From Streptomyces sp. HmicA12 (GTDB lineage Bacteria > Actinomycetota > Actinomycetes > Streptomycetales > Streptomycetaceae): a stretch of DNA of 64,000 nt. Made by a program: the position numbers and the translations under genes. Of this stretch, positions 44,601 to 52,422 are shown in pieces. How positions within the stretch are numbered: position 1 is the first letter of the stretch; each line of letters opens with the position of its first letter. The stretch spans positions 248,001-312,000 of the forward strand of contig NZ_KB891851.1 in NCBI RefSeq assembly GCF_000373565.1, written 5' to 3'. Under the pieces are notes generated by a model. That model had not been told where the DNA came from and did no database searches. It saw nothing but the letters and a program-made list of their open reading frames with translations.

Positions 44601-44724
44601 GTTCGCCCGGCGCGTGCCACACGCTCAAGGTCAGCGGGGTGCGTTCCGCGTACTGCGCGGGACGGACGAACTGACGCATCGCCCGATCGAGTCGGCCTTC
44701 CACGAGCTGTCGGTCGTCGTGCAC
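41659..44724 (-). CDS. GH38 alpha-mannosidase
   Basis: The 1021-residue protein has the GH38 zinc site AGHAHIDSAWLWP (H258, H260, D262 region) and the nucleophile D372 in WLPDSFGYTAAFPQL, then a helical bundle and a large C-terminal beta-sandwich region. It hydrolyses alpha-mannosides in the cytoplasm; no signal is seen. GTG 44724 is preferred, with AAGGAG six bases upstream; the frame is open to an ATG at 44793. It is divergent from a small ORF and a kinase-like gene. No mannoside transporter is adjacent. Confidence 0.93.
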   Translation of the reverse strand: MHDDRQLVEGRLDRAMRQFVRPAQYAERTPLTLSVWHAPGEPVPVAEALEGSYEPFEPGTVWGKPWSTSWFRLEGRVPEEWAGHHVEVVVDPGFSGQGPGFQAEGMLYDATGVPLKGIHPRNRHLTVARHAVGGEPVHLLLEAAANPTVLRDFEPTLLGDVLTAGNRPIYRFRAADLTVLDEAVWHLVLDVEVLSELMHELDADRGRRHDVLRALERMLDTLDLHDVSGTAAAARAELAEVLARPAHASAHRVSAAGHAHIDSAWLWPLRETVRKASRTFANVTALARDYPELVFACSQAQQYAWVKEHQPHIWERIKKAVADGNWAPVGSMWVESDANMPGGEALARQLVHGKRFFRDELGVDTEEVWLPDSFGYTAAFPQLAKLAGAKWFLTQKLSWNQTNKMPHHTFWWEGIDGTRVFTHFPPVDTYNAQFHARELAHAERNFAEKGGASRSLVPFGWGDGGGGPTREMLEKARRLRSLEGSPTVEIEKPSAFFEAAYEEYGERAPVWSGELYLEMHRATYTTQAKTKQGNRRSEHALREAELWCTAAALRDPSYAYPYDDLDRIWKTVLLHQFHDILPGSSIAWVHREARETYARVLTELDELTVDAVRRLGGGEPSALNASPYPRSEVVAHEGQLVHVNVDGLGARSLPEAAAHTRGPGAHAAATREADEKIVLANEHLTVSIDADGLLASVRDLAHGGREVLAPGTRGNLLQLHPDHPTRYDAWDLDAHYRHSRTDLTEAESVELVEEGPLRVSVRVVRSFGKSRVTQEYRLAAGSRRLDVVTDIDWQESEKVLKAAFPLDVHAERSTSEIQFGHVHRPTHANTGWDAARYEICAHRWLRVAEEAYGVALLNDSTYGHDVTRAQHDQVLGTTVRLTLLRAPHSPDPETDLGTHRFTYALRPGATTGDALAEGLALNLPLRIAEAPALTPLVAVDDPAVTVESVKLAEDRSGDVVVRLYESRGGRASATLTTGFPVAGADETDLLERPLRPADTSDAGLALELRPFQILTLRLRPA

Positions 44725-44845
44725 AGCGGCTCCTTCCGTTACACGTCCTGCGGGAGATCCTCCGCTTCCCTTCCCCACGCCGTCGGTGGACACCCGCCTG
44801 TGATGGACGAATCAACAGGAGTGCGGACATGGGAGCGGGGAATGC

Positions 44846-44953
44846 ATGCCCGTGTACACGTTCGAGAGACAGGCCGAGAAAGCCGAGAAAGCCGAGGAAC
44901 ACGAGTCCAGAGCGAGAGAGGTACGGGGATCGGCGTGTGGGCGGGGGTCATGA
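44846..44953 (+). CDS. candidate 35-residue charged small ORF coupled to the ATPase gene
   Basis: The ORF begins MPVYTFERQAEKAEKAEE and ends with its TGA overlapping the next gene's ATG (ATGA). It includes a 9-bp GCCGAGAAA repeat (44873-44899) encoding AEK units, and the peptide is highly charged. GGGGA lies four bases before the ATG. Overlap is the main support; codon bias is weak in such a short, repetitive stretch. It could instead be untranslated leader. Confidence 0.35.
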   Translation: MPVYTFERQAEKAEKAEEHESRAREVRGSACGRGS

Positions 44954-45408
44954 AACGGCAGGCGCACGACATGGAGGACATGGCGGCCTCGAAGGGGGAC
45001 CGGCCGCCTGAACAGCTCAAACGGAAGCTGGGCAGGGCGGACCTGAGGGCCGTACCGGAGACCCGGCGCGCACTGCGCGAGCTGCTCCGGCACTGGGGGA
45101 GGCCGGGAAGATCGGAGATAGCCGAGCTGCTCACCAGCGAGTTGGTCACCAACGCGCTGGTGCACACGGACCGCGACGCGGAACTCACGGCGACCGTGGG
45201 CCCCCGGGGCCTCAGGGTCGAGGTGCGTGACTTCGCGACACGACGGCCGAAGCTGCGGGTACCGCACGCCGACGACGGTACACACAGCACCCACGGCCGG
45301 GGACTGGTTCTCGTGCAGTCCCTCGCGGACGCCTGGGGCGTCGCGGCGCTCGGCACCGGAATGACCGGGAAGGTGGTGTGGTTCGAACTGGACGGCGGCG
45401 CCGTGTGA
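44950..45408 (+). CDS. RsbW-like ATP-binding protein (HATPase, anti-sigma/serine kinase type)
   Basis: The 152-residue protein has the GHKL ATPase boxes: N-box ELLTSELVTNALVHT (about 62-77), G1 VEVRDFATRRP (about 96-106), and a G2-like THGRGLVLVQSLAD (about 117-130). Streptomyces has many such short ATPases, some of which are anti-sigma factors or kinases of anti-sigma antagonists. No sigma or STAS gene is adjacent. ATG 44950 is provisional; GTG 44938 is possible. Confidence 0.8.
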   Translation: MKRQAHDMEDMAASKGDRPPEQLKRKLGRADLRAVPETRRALRELLRHWGRPGRSEIAELLTSELVTNALVHTDRDAELTATVGPRGLRVEVRDFATRRPKLRVPHADDGTHSTHGRGLVLVQSLADAWGVAALGTGMTGKVVWFELDGGAV

Positions 45409-45456
45409 CACGACGCCGCCGCGGTGAGGATCGACCCCAAGGGCCTCGAGCGGTGG

Positions 45457-46539
45457 TCAACCGAACTGCTGCTCGAGGTCCTTGAGCTTGCGCTCGAGGG
45501 TGTCGAGCCGGGGCAGCGCCTGAGTGTCGTCCTCGGCCGTCAGGTCGACGGTGACGGAGGCCGACGGATCAGAGCCGTTCTTCACGGCCTGGAGCGATGG
45601 CCGGGCGCGCAGCGGAAGCTGGTCCTGTGAGGGCTGGGTTCCCGGGGGTATGGCAGGGTCCGAGCCGACCTGCGCCGAACCGGCCGCGGAGGCCACGGCG
45701 GGCACGTCCACCTGACGGCCACCGCGCGCGGAAAAACCCCGGTGGCCCCGGCTGAGGGCGCGCAGCTGCGCCCGCTCCAGCTTCTGGTGCTCACGCTGCC
45801 GCATCCGGTTCTGGACCTTCTCCCGTTTGTCCTCGCGCACTTCGTCGACCGCCTCGTCCAGCGTCCGTACGTTCTCCAGGAGCATCAGCGACCAGGCGCT
45901 GTACGTCTCCCGGGGCGCGCGCAGCCACCGCACGATCCGGATCTGCGGCAACGGCCGTGGCACCAGGCCCTGTTCGCGCAGCGCCGCGCGGCGCGTCTGC
46001 TTCAGGGCACGGTCGAAGAGGACGGCGGCCGAGAGGGACATCCCCGCGAAGAAGTGCGGGGCGCCCGCGTGGTCCAACCCCCGTGGCGCGTGAACCCAGT
46101 TGAACCAGGCGGCGGCACCCGCGAACGTCCACACGAGTATGCGGGAGCCGAGTGCGGCGTCACCGTGGCTGGCCTCGCGCACCGCGAGCACCGAGCAGAA
46201 CATCGCCGCGCCGTCCAGGCCGAACGGGACGAGGTACTCCCAGCCCCCGGACAGGCTCAGGTTCTGCCGGCCGAAGCCGACCAGACCGTGGAAGGAGAGC
46301 GCGGCGGCGACGGCCGCGCAGCAGAACAGCAGCACATACGAGGCGGTGCCGTAGACGGCTTCCTTGCGCCTGCGGCGCTCCTCGCTGCGCTCCCACGACT
46401 CGTCCAACGACGATCCGCCTTTCTTGCCGGTGTCCCCGGCGCGCCTGCCGCGCGCGAGCACCGCAACCGCCGCCAGTCCGCCCAGGAGCAGCACGGCGCC
46501 CGGAAGCAGCCAGTCCAGCGATATGTCGGTCAATCTCAT
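45457..46539 (-). CDS. DUF2637 membrane protein with C-terminal coiled coil
   Basis: The 360-residue protein has one N-terminal membrane helix (about 8-30), a charged linker, then about four helices (65-185) carrying the DUF2637 pattern (VPFGLDGAAMFCSVLAVREA, WFNWVHAP). A basic stretch rich in Arg/Gln (about 245-275) and a C-terminal segment ending TLERKLKDLEQQF follow. DUF2637 proteins occur on actinobacterial chromosomes and conjugative plasmids; function unknown. ATG 46539 follows AAGGGA. No plasmid-transfer genes are near. Confidence 0.8.
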   Translation of the reverse strand: MRLTDISLDWLLPGAVLLLGGLAAVAVLARGRRAGDTGKKGGSSLDESWERSEERRRRKEAVYGTASYVLLFCCAAVAAALSFHGLVGFGRQNLSLSGGWEYLVPFGLDGAAMFCSVLAVREASHGDAALGSRILVWTFAGAAAWFNWVHAPRGLDHAGAPHFFAGMSLSAAVLFDRALKQTRRAALREQGLVPRPLPQIRIVRWLRAPRETYSAWSLMLLENVRTLDEAVDEVREDKREKVQNRMRQREHQKLERAQLRALSRGHRGFSARGGRQVDVPAVASAAGSAQVGSDPAIPPGTQPSQDQLPLRARPSLQAVKNGSDPSASVTVDLTAEDDTQALPRLDTLERKLKDLEQQFG

Positions 46540-46572
46540 CTGGGGTCCCTTGCATAGCGGTAGGGCGGTCGG

Positions 46573-46723
46573 GCGCCATATTGGCGCAGCCCTCCGAGCC
46601 CGCAGGGGGTTTCGGGACAAGAGAACGCCATTGGAGTGCAAGGGGGCGTGCAAAGCGGTCGTACGCTCGAACTCCCGCCCCAGAAAAGGTAGTTGAGTTC
46701 GATTTACCTCACTCGTACGAGTG
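46573..46723. promoter_or_regulatory. two perfect palindromes between the DUF2637 and FhuF-like genes
   Basis: GCGCCA-TAT-TGGCGC spans 46573-46587, and CACTCGTACGAGTG (46710-46723) begins two bases after the FhuF-like stop. Both lie in the 186-base gap upstream of the DUF2637 gene and may be operators; the second could also be part of the 3' end of the FhuF-like transcript. Confidence 0.4.
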
Positions 46724-46725
46724 GT

Positions 46726-47580
46726 TCAGGCTGCCGTGGTTCCCGTGAGCCGCGCGACGCGGTCCGCGTCGCAGGTACGCGGGCAGGTCACGCAGGTGTC
46801 CTCGGGGCGCAGCGTGTAGAAGAGGCAGCAGCTGGCGCGGTCCCGGGTGGGCAGGGTCTCGCCCTCCGGTCCGGTGAGTTCACGGAAGGCGGCCTTGCCG
46901 ACGTACGGCTTCGTGGTGCCGGGCAGCAGCTCCTCGAGGTCGGTCATCGCGCGGCCCTCCTCGCCGAGGAGATGCCCGACGTACCAGAGGCTCTCGACGA
47001 TCTCGTCCGTCGCCATGCCCCACAGGGCGCGCGGGCCGCGCCGCATCCGCGGGCCGAAGCCGGTCAGGACGGGCTGCAGATGGTCCGCGACGGCCGCGCG
47101 GACCTCGGCCCGCAGGGCCTCCTCGTCCGGCACGACGTGGGCGCCGGGCAGGTTCGCCGCCGGGTCGCCGGGCAGACAGGCGAAATCGGTGACGCGTACG
47201 GCCATCCGGCCGAGCGCCCGCTGGAAGGAGACATGGGCCGCCGGGAAACGGGGCACCCGGCGGTGCAGGAACCACGGGACCGTGATCAGCAGGCAGGCGG
47301 GCCAGGCGTAGCGGTGCAGGCCGAAGCTGGCGATGACGTCGGGGCGGGCCTGCTGGCCGTAGTCCTTGAGAACCTGGGCGTTGTCCCAGGCCAGAAAGGC
47401 GTCGAGCGCGGGACCGCTCCGCGCCAGCTCTTCGGTGCGGACCCAGCCGGCGCCGTGCGGCAGCGGCTCCTCCGGGCCCAGTTCCGTGATGCGCAGGCTC
47501 GGGAACACCTCGGAGAGGCGGGCGTACGCGGCCGAGACCGCGCTGTCCGTCGTGGCAGGCGCCGGGGTGACGAGGGTCAT
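46726..47580 (-). CDS. FhuF-like (2Fe-2S) ferric-siderophore reductase
   Basis: The 284-residue protein ends with the FhuF-type iron-sulphur motif C-C-x10-C-x2-C: C251, C252, C263 and C266 in SCCLFYTLRPEDTCVTC. Such proteins reduce ferric siderophore complexes in the cytoplasm. ATG 47580 has GGTGG upstream; GTG 47598 is an alternative without a ribosome site. A near-perfect iron box lies 29 bases upstream, supporting control by a DtxR/DmdR repressor under iron repletion. No siderophore transporter is adjacent. Confidence 0.85.
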   Translation of the reverse strand: MTLVTPAPATTDSAVSAAYARLSEVFPSLRITELGPEEPLPHGAGWVRTEELARSGPALDAFLAWDNAQVLKDYGQQARPDVIASFGLHRYAWPACLLITVPWFLHRRVPRFPAAHVSFQRALGRMAVRVTDFACLPGDPAANLPGAHVVPDEEALRAEVRAAVADHLQPVLTGFGPRMRRGPRALWGMATDEIVESLWYVGHLLGEEGRAMTDLEELLPGTTKPYVGKAAFRELTGPEGETLPTRDRASCCLFYTLRPEDTCVTCPRTCDADRVARLTGTTAA

Positions 47581-47608
47581 GCGGGACCACCGAATCACGA
47601 TCGTTTGC

Positions 47609-47623
47609 AGGTAAGCCTTACCT
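47609..47623. promoter_or_regulatory. iron box (DmdR/DtxR operator)
   Basis: AGGTAAG-C-CTTACCT is a perfect palindrome and fits the TTAGGTTAGGCTAACCTAA-type iron box of actinobacteria. It lies just upstream of the FhuF-like gene and about 20 bases upstream of the predicted gntR promoter, so it might affect both. Confidence 0.8.
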
Positions 47624-47642
47624 TACCCGACGGATTCGGGGT

Positions 47643-47670
47643 TTGAACTGCGGGCCGAGCGGCCTACAGT
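47643..47670 (+). promoter_or_regulatory. candidate promoter of the GntR gene
   Basis: TTGAAC (47643-47648) and TACAGT (47665-47670) are 16 bases apart. Transcription would start near 47677, 44 bases before the ATG. Confidence 0.5.
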
Positions 47671-47720
47671 TCTGCGTTGAGCTCAGGACAAACGGCAAAG
47701 AACGGCTGGGAACGGCGGCG

Positions 47721-48479
47721 ATGGGGATGACCGGGGTGGAGCAGGCCAGACCGCGCGTGGCGCCATTCGGGGTGCCGGAGCAGCGGAGCGCCGCCGCGTC
47801 GGTGCCCGCGGGGGCCCCGGGGCCCGTGGTTCCCGCGCAGAGCCGGGGTGACCACACCCACAGCGAGCCGCCCGCGCCGCGCGTCACCATCGAGCGGACG
47901 TCGGTGCGCGGGCAGGTCCTGGACGCGCTGCGGGCCGCTCTCGTCTCCGGGGAGCTCGCGCCCGGCGAGGTGTACTCGGCGCCGGCCCTGGGGGAGCGGT
48001 TCGGGGTCTCGGCCACGCCGGTGCGCGAGGCCATGCAGCAGCTGGCCCGCGAGGGTTCCGTCGAGGTCGTGCCGAACCGCGGGTTCCGGGTCACCGAGCG
48101 GACGGCGCGGGAGCTGGCGGAGCTCGCCGAGGTGCGGGCCCTGATCGAGGTGCCGGTCGTGCTGCGCCTCGCCCGGACGGTGCCGGTGGGGCGCTGGGCC
48201 GAGCTGCGGCCCGGCGCCGAGCAGACGGTCACCGCGGCCGCCTGCGGCGACCTGGCGCGGTACGCGGACGCGGACCGCGCTTTTCACCGGGCCGTGCTGT
48301 CCCTCGGCGGCAACGAGCAGCTGGTCCGGGTCGCCGACGATCTGCGGCGGCGAGTCGTGTGGTCCCGCTGCGATCTGGCGCGGGACGCGGCGCAGCACGT
48401 GGCGTTGCTGGACGCGCTGGAGGCACAGGACCAGGGCGCGGTCAGCGCCCTGGTCCAGGAACACTTCGGCCCGGCCTGA
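47721..48479 (+). CDS. GntR family transcriptional regulator (FadR/FCD type)
   Basis: The 252-residue protein has an unusual Pro/Ala-rich N-terminal extension (about 55 residues), then a GntR winged helix (YSAPALGERFGVSATPVREA, about 60-125) and an all-helical FCD effector domain (about 130-245). Effector and targets are unknown; GntR/FCD proteins usually sense carboxylates. The ATG at 47721 lacks a strong ribosome site and ATG 47727 is possible. Confidence 0.85.
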   Translation: MGMTGVEQARPRVAPFGVPEQRSAAASVPAGAPGPVVPAQSRGDHTHSEPPAPRVTIERTSVRGQVLDALRAALVSGELAPGEVYSAPALGERFGVSATPVREAMQQLAREGSVEVVPNRGFRVTERTARELAELAEVRALIEVPVVLRLARTVPVGRWAELRPGAEQTVTAAACGDLARYADADRAFHRAVLSLGGNEQLVRVADDLRRRVVWSRCDLARDAAQHVALLDALEAQDQGAVSALVQEHFGPA

Positions 48480-48550
48480 CCCTGCCGCCCCGCCTTGGGC
48501 AATCTGTCTTCCCCAAGCTCTCGAACAGCTCGGTCCCGGCTGCCGCGCCG

Positions 48551-48607
48551 TCGTGGCTGGCCGCGCCCCGCGGCGTAGCCGCTGATCGGCACAGCCCCGC
48601 GCCCCTG
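48551..48607. repeat. dispersed repeat, family B copy 2
   Basis: This is the reverse complement of the 15295-15350 element with scattered substitutions: GTGGCTGGCCGCGCCCCGCG at one end, ACAGCCCCGCGCCCCT at the other. It lies between convergent genes (gntR and the helical-repeat gene). Confidence 0.7.
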
Positions 48608-48620
48608 GCGGAGTGCCCCG

Positions 48621-49397
48621 TCACGCCGCCGCCGGCAGCACCCCCGCCAGCCACGTCGGCACCCCGCCCAGCAACCTGAACAGACGGCCCGCCTCCGCCC
48701 TCAGCCGCGCCTTCGTCTCCGGTTCGGGTTCGGCCTCGGCCAAGGAGACCAGGGCCGGGGCCGTGCCCACCAGGTAGCCGAGTTCCTCGCGGAGCCGGAG
48801 CGACTCCGCGAAGCCTCGGCGGGCCTCCGCCAACTCGCCCTCGCGCAGAGCGAGTCCGGCGAGGTGGCGCCAGGTGAAGGAGAGCAGCAGCGCGTCGCCG
48901 TGGGCCGTGGCGCCGGCATGGGCGCGGCGGTACGCGGCCCGCGCCGCCTGCGGGGCGTCGGACAGGTTCTCCGCCATCAGGCCGCGACGGAAGTCGAGGA
49001 GGGCGCGGGCGGCCGCGCCGGGGGCGATCAGGGCCGCCGCCCGGCCGAGCGCGGAGCGGGCCTCGTCGACCCGGTCCCGGACCTTCAACAACGTAGCGGC
49101 GTAAGCGAGTTGACCCCGCTCGCAGGCGGCCGCACCGCGCTCCTCGTCGGTGTGGGCGAGCGCCTCCGCGGCGCGCAGCGCGTCCTCGGCCTCCGCCCAG
49201 CCCTGCTCCGTGTAGAGGCACCGCTCCACCAGGAGCGCCGCCCGCTGCAGCGCGGCCGCGGGATCCGTCGCCGCGTGATGGTCGAGAAGCGCCGCCGCGT
49301 CGGCCCAGCAGCCGCGCGAGCGCAGCCGCCACACCGCGGTCTGGAGTGGATCGTCCCCTGCGTTCGTTCCGGTACCAGACATGGCGGGATGCGCCAC
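48621..49397 (-). CDS. helical-repeat (TPR-like) protein of unknown function
   Basis: The 258-residue protein is Ala/Arg/Leu-rich and almost wholly helical, with repeating units such as AWAEAEDALRAAEALAHTDE-type and GELAEARRGFAESLRLREEL spaced like tetratricopeptide repeats. No signal or membrane segment. GTG 49397 is preferred because GGGAGGG lies four bases upstream; ATG 49382 is an alternative. Probably a protein-interaction scaffold; no partner is evident. Confidence 0.7.
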   Translation of the reverse strand: MAHPAMSGTGTNAGDDPLQTAVWRLRSRGCWADAAALLDHHAATDPAAALQRAALLVERCLYTEQGWAEAEDALRAAEALAHTDEERGAAACERGQLAYAATLLKVRDRVDEARSALGRAAALIAPGAAARALLDFRRGLMAENLSDAPQAARAAYRRAHAGATAHGDALLLSFTWRHLAGLALREGELAEARRGFAESLRLREELGYLVGTAPALVSLAEAEPEPETKARLRAEAGRLFRLLGGVPTWLAGVLPAAA

Positions 49398-49512
49398 GTT
49401 GCCCTCCCCGAGCACGCCATCGAGCCGAGTTGATGAGGGGCATCTCAGCACGGATCACGGCACCCGGCCAAGGGGGTGGGTGAAAGAATTCACAAACGCA
49501 TGGTCTTGCGGA

Positions 49513-51192
49513 TCAGCTCATGCGCAGAGCCAGGAAGAAGTCCAACTTGTCTTCCAGGCGCGAGAGGTCACGGTTCGTCAGCTGTTCTATCCGGCCGACG
49601 CGGTAACGCAGGGTGTTGACGTGCAGGTGGAGGCGCGAGGCGCAGCGGGTCCACGAGCCGTCGCAGTCGAGGAACGCCTCCAGGGTCGGGATCAGCTCCG
49701 CGCGGTGCTTGCGGTCGTAGTCGCGCAGCGGGTCCAGGAGGCGGGCGGTGAAGGCGCGGCGCACGTCGTCGGGGACGAACGGCAGCAGCAGGACGTGGGA
49801 CGCCAGCTCCTGGTGACCGGCGGCGCAGACCAGGCCCGTGCGGGCCGCCGCCACGCGCCGGGCGTGCCGGGCCTCCTCCAGGGCGCCGCGCAGCCCCTCC
49901 GCGGAGTGCACGGCCGCGCTGACGCCGATGGTCAGGCGACCGTCGTCGGCGAGCCCCGCCGACAGCGGGTCCCGTACGGCCTCCAGGAGCGTGTCGGCGA
50001 TCAGGCCCTGCTCCGCGCCGCTGTCGTCGGTCGGCACCGCCGGCAGCGGGACGAGGGCGATCGCCTCGTCGCCGGTGTGGGCGACCGCGATCCGGTCGGA
50101 CGGCTCGGGGCCCGAGGACAGCGGGTCGACGAGGATCTCCTCGAGGAGCGACTGGGCGACGGGGCCGCCCTCGATCTGGCCGCCCTCCCACTCGACCTTC
50201 GCCACGACGACCTGCCAGTGCGGGGCCGCGCCCAGGCCCGGCAGCAGCACCGGGGCCGCGACGCGCAGGCGCGCGGCGATCTCGGCCGGGGCCGCGCCCG
50301 ACTGGACCAGTTCGAGGACCTCCTGGGCGAGCCTGCGGCGTACCGTGCGGGCCGCGTCGCGCCGGTCGCGCTCCACCGAGATCAGCTGGGTGACGCCCTG
50401 GAGCAGGTCGAGCCGCTCCTCGGGCCAGTCACCGGCGTCCGCCTCGACGGCGAGCAGCCAGTCCGAGAGGACCGTCTCGCGCACGTCGCGGGAGGCCGTG
50501 GGGCCGGTGCCCCGGGCGCCGGAGCGGATCGGGAAGAGCGAGTACGTGGCGCCGTCGACGGTGACGCGGTGCGGTGCGCGGCGGCCGGTGCGGGTCGCCG
50601 ACAGGTGCTCGGCGGCGAGGCCTGCGCAGATGTCCGGGGACAGCTCGGGCGCGCTCGCGCTGGAGCCGGCTATCGCGCGGCCCGCGGGCGAGAGCACCCA
50701 GGCGTTCAGGTCCAGGTCGCTGCCCAGGAGGTCGAGGACGACGTCCGGACCGCCGCCCGCGGGGCCCGACGTCATCAGGCGCCGGTGCCGGTCCACGACG
50801 GCCGCCAGGTCGCCCGCGCGCTCGCCGGAGACCTGGCGCACGACGTGCTCGGTGATGGTCGCGAACGCCACCGACTCGTTCACCGCGAAGAGCGGCAGGC
50901 GGTGCCGGGCGCAGGCCTCGACGAGGTCCTCGGGGACGGCGCCGAGCTCCGCCTCGCCGGCCGCGAGGGCCGTCACCCCGGCCGCGTTGAGGATCCGTAC
51001 GAACGGCTCCGAGTCGTCCGCGTCCCGGCGCCACGCCAGACCGGTGAGGACCAGCTCGCCGCCGGACAGATAACGGCTGGGATCCCGCAGGTCCGTGGTC
51101 ATCACGCCACGGACGGTACGGTCCAGCTCCTCGTCGCCGCCCAGGAGCCTGAGGCCCAGCGCGTCCGTGTCCAGCAATGCGCGCAGCCGCAT
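49513..51192 (-). CDS. PucR family transcriptional regulator of purine catabolism
   Basis: The 559-residue protein has the N-terminal PucR domain (about 1-125, with RGVMTTDLRDPSRYLSGGELVLTG), a central GGDEF-like region (about 300-440) and the C-terminal PucR helix-turn-helix (LEAFLDCDGSWTRCASRLHLHVNTLRYRVGRIEQ region, about 495-550). It is divergent from the xanthine dehydrogenase operon, which it probably regulates in response to purine or nitrogen supply. ATG 51192 has only a weak ribosome site. Confidence 0.88.
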   Translation of the reverse strand: MRLRALLDTDALGLRLLGGDEELDRTVRGVMTTDLRDPSRYLSGGELVLTGLAWRRDADDSEPFVRILNAAGVTALAAGEAELGAVPEDLVEACARHRLPLFAVNESVAFATITEHVVRQVSGERAGDLAAVVDRHRRLMTSGPAGGGPDVVLDLLGSDLDLNAWVLSPAGRAIAGSSASAPELSPDICAGLAAEHLSATRTGRRAPHRVTVDGATYSLFPIRSGARGTGPTASRDVRETVLSDWLLAVEADAGDWPEERLDLLQGVTQLISVERDRRDAARTVRRRLAQEVLELVQSGAAPAEIAARLRVAAPVLLPGLGAAPHWQVVVAKVEWEGGQIEGGPVAQSLLEEILVDPLSSGPEPSDRIAVAHTGDEAIALVPLPAVPTDDSGAEQGLIADTLLEAVRDPLSAGLADDGRLTIGVSAAVHSAEGLRGALEEARHARRVAAARTGLVCAAGHQELASHVLLLPFVPDDVRRAFTARLLDPLRDYDRKHRAELIPTLEAFLDCDGSWTRCASRLHLHVNTLRYRVGRIEQLTNRDLSRLEDKLDFFLALRMS

Positions 51193-51458
51193 GTCTTGGT
51201 CGCCGCCGATCTGTCTCGAAGTGGTGCGTGGTGGAGTGCCTCGGGGGTTTCCGGGGGGAAACGAAGAGGTTACTGAGGTCCTCCGTTCATACGAATCTAC
51301 AAGACACCCCTCTTGGTCAGCCAACTCCTTCATGGTTTCCGTGACTGACCCCGGTGGAGCACAGGGCGGTGTACTGGGCCCACTCCACGTGAACAGCACA
51401 TGAACGAGCCTCTGTGGTCCGCACGTCCCTTGGCTCGATCGCATCGCAGGACGATCAC

Positions 51459-51501
51459 CGAACGCTCCACACGAACGTTCTTCGACGAACGACGCCGAAC
51501 G
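51459..51501. promoter_or_regulatory. four CGAACG repeats upstream of the xanthine dehydrogenase operon
   Basis: CGAACG starts at 51459, 51472, 51486 and 51496; CGTTC (51476-51480) and GAACG (51487-51491) also form an inverted pair. They lie 25-67 bases before the xdh start in the 333-base divergent gap 51193-51525 and may bind the PucR protein. I see no clear promoter hexamers for the operon. Confidence 0.4.
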
Positions 51502-51525
51502 ACGATTACTAGAAGAGAGCCGCTC

Positions 51526-52422
51526 ATGGACTTCCTTCGCCCCGCCAGCTGGGAGGAGGCGCTCGCCGCCAAGGCCGAGCACCCCACAGCCGTGCCGATC
51601 GCGGGTGGCACCGATGTGATGGTCGAGATCAACTTCGACCACCGGCGGCCCGAGTACCTCCTCGACCTCAACCGCATCGGCGAGCTGAGCGAGTGGGAGG
51701 TGGGCGAGGGACCGCAGGGCACTGTCCGGCTCGGCGCCTCCGTCTCGTACACCAAGATCATGGAGAATCTGCGCACCGAGCTGCCGGGCCTCGCGCTCGC
51801 CTCGCACACGGTCGCCTCGCCGCAGATCCGCAACCGCGGTGGCGTCGGCGGCAACCTCGGCACCGCCTCCCCGGCCGGCGACGCCCACCCGGCACTGCTC
51901 GCCTCCGGCGGCGAGGTCGAGGCCGAGTCCGTGCGCGGCACCCGCATGATCCCGCTGGACGAGTTCTACACGGGCGTCAAGCGCAACGCGCTGGAGCCCG
52001 ACGAGCTGATCCGCGCCGTGCACCTGCCCAAGGCCGACGGCCCGCAGCAATACTCCAAGGTCGGCACCCGCAACGCCATGGTGATCGCCGTGTGCGCCTT
52101 CGGGCTCGCCGTCCACCCCGAGACGCGGACCGTGCGCACCGGCATCGGCTCGGCCGCGCCGACCCCGATCCGCGCCAAGGAGGCCGAGCAGTTCCTCAAC
52201 GCCGCGCTCGACGAGGGCGGCTTCTGGGACAACGGCAAGATCATCACCCCGTCGGTCGCCAAGCAGTTCGCGGACCTGTGCTCGGCCGCCTGCAACCCGA
52301 TCGACGACGTACGCGGCACCGCCTCGTACCGCCGCCACGCGGTCGGCATCATGGCCCGCCGCACGCTCACCTGGGCCTGGGAGTCGTACCGCGGCACCGC
52401 CCGTTCGGAGGGAGTCGCGTAA
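51526..52422 (+). CDS. xanthine dehydrogenase FAD-binding subunit
   Basis: The 298-residue protein has the FAD-binding motifs of molybdenum hydroxylase medium subunits: PIAGGTDVMVEI (about 24-35) and SPQIRNRGGVGGNLGTASPAGD (about 98-119). It passes electrons from the [2Fe-2S] clusters to NAD or oxygen. The next gene starts on its stop codon (TAATG), so the three subunits are one operon. Length matches the family. Confidence 0.93.
   Translation: MDFLRPASWEEALAAKAEHPTAVPIAGGTDVMVEINFDHRRPEYLLDLNRIGELSEWEVGEGPQGTVRLGASVSYTKIMENLRTELPGLALASHTVASPQIRNRGGVGGNLGTASPAGDAHPALLASGGEVEAESVRGTRMIPLDEFYTGVKRNALEPDELIRAVHLPKADGPQQYSKVGTRNAMVIAVCAFGLAVHPETRTVRTGIGSAAPTPIRAKEAEQFLNAALDEGGFWDNGKIITPSVAKQFADLCSAACNPIDDVRGTASYRRHAVGIMARRTLTWAWESYRGTARSEGVA

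Noticed and set aside
51193..52338. N-terminal extension of the PucR frame into the xdh gene
   Set aside because: It would overlap the FAD subunit antisense; the PucR domain begins at ATG 51192.
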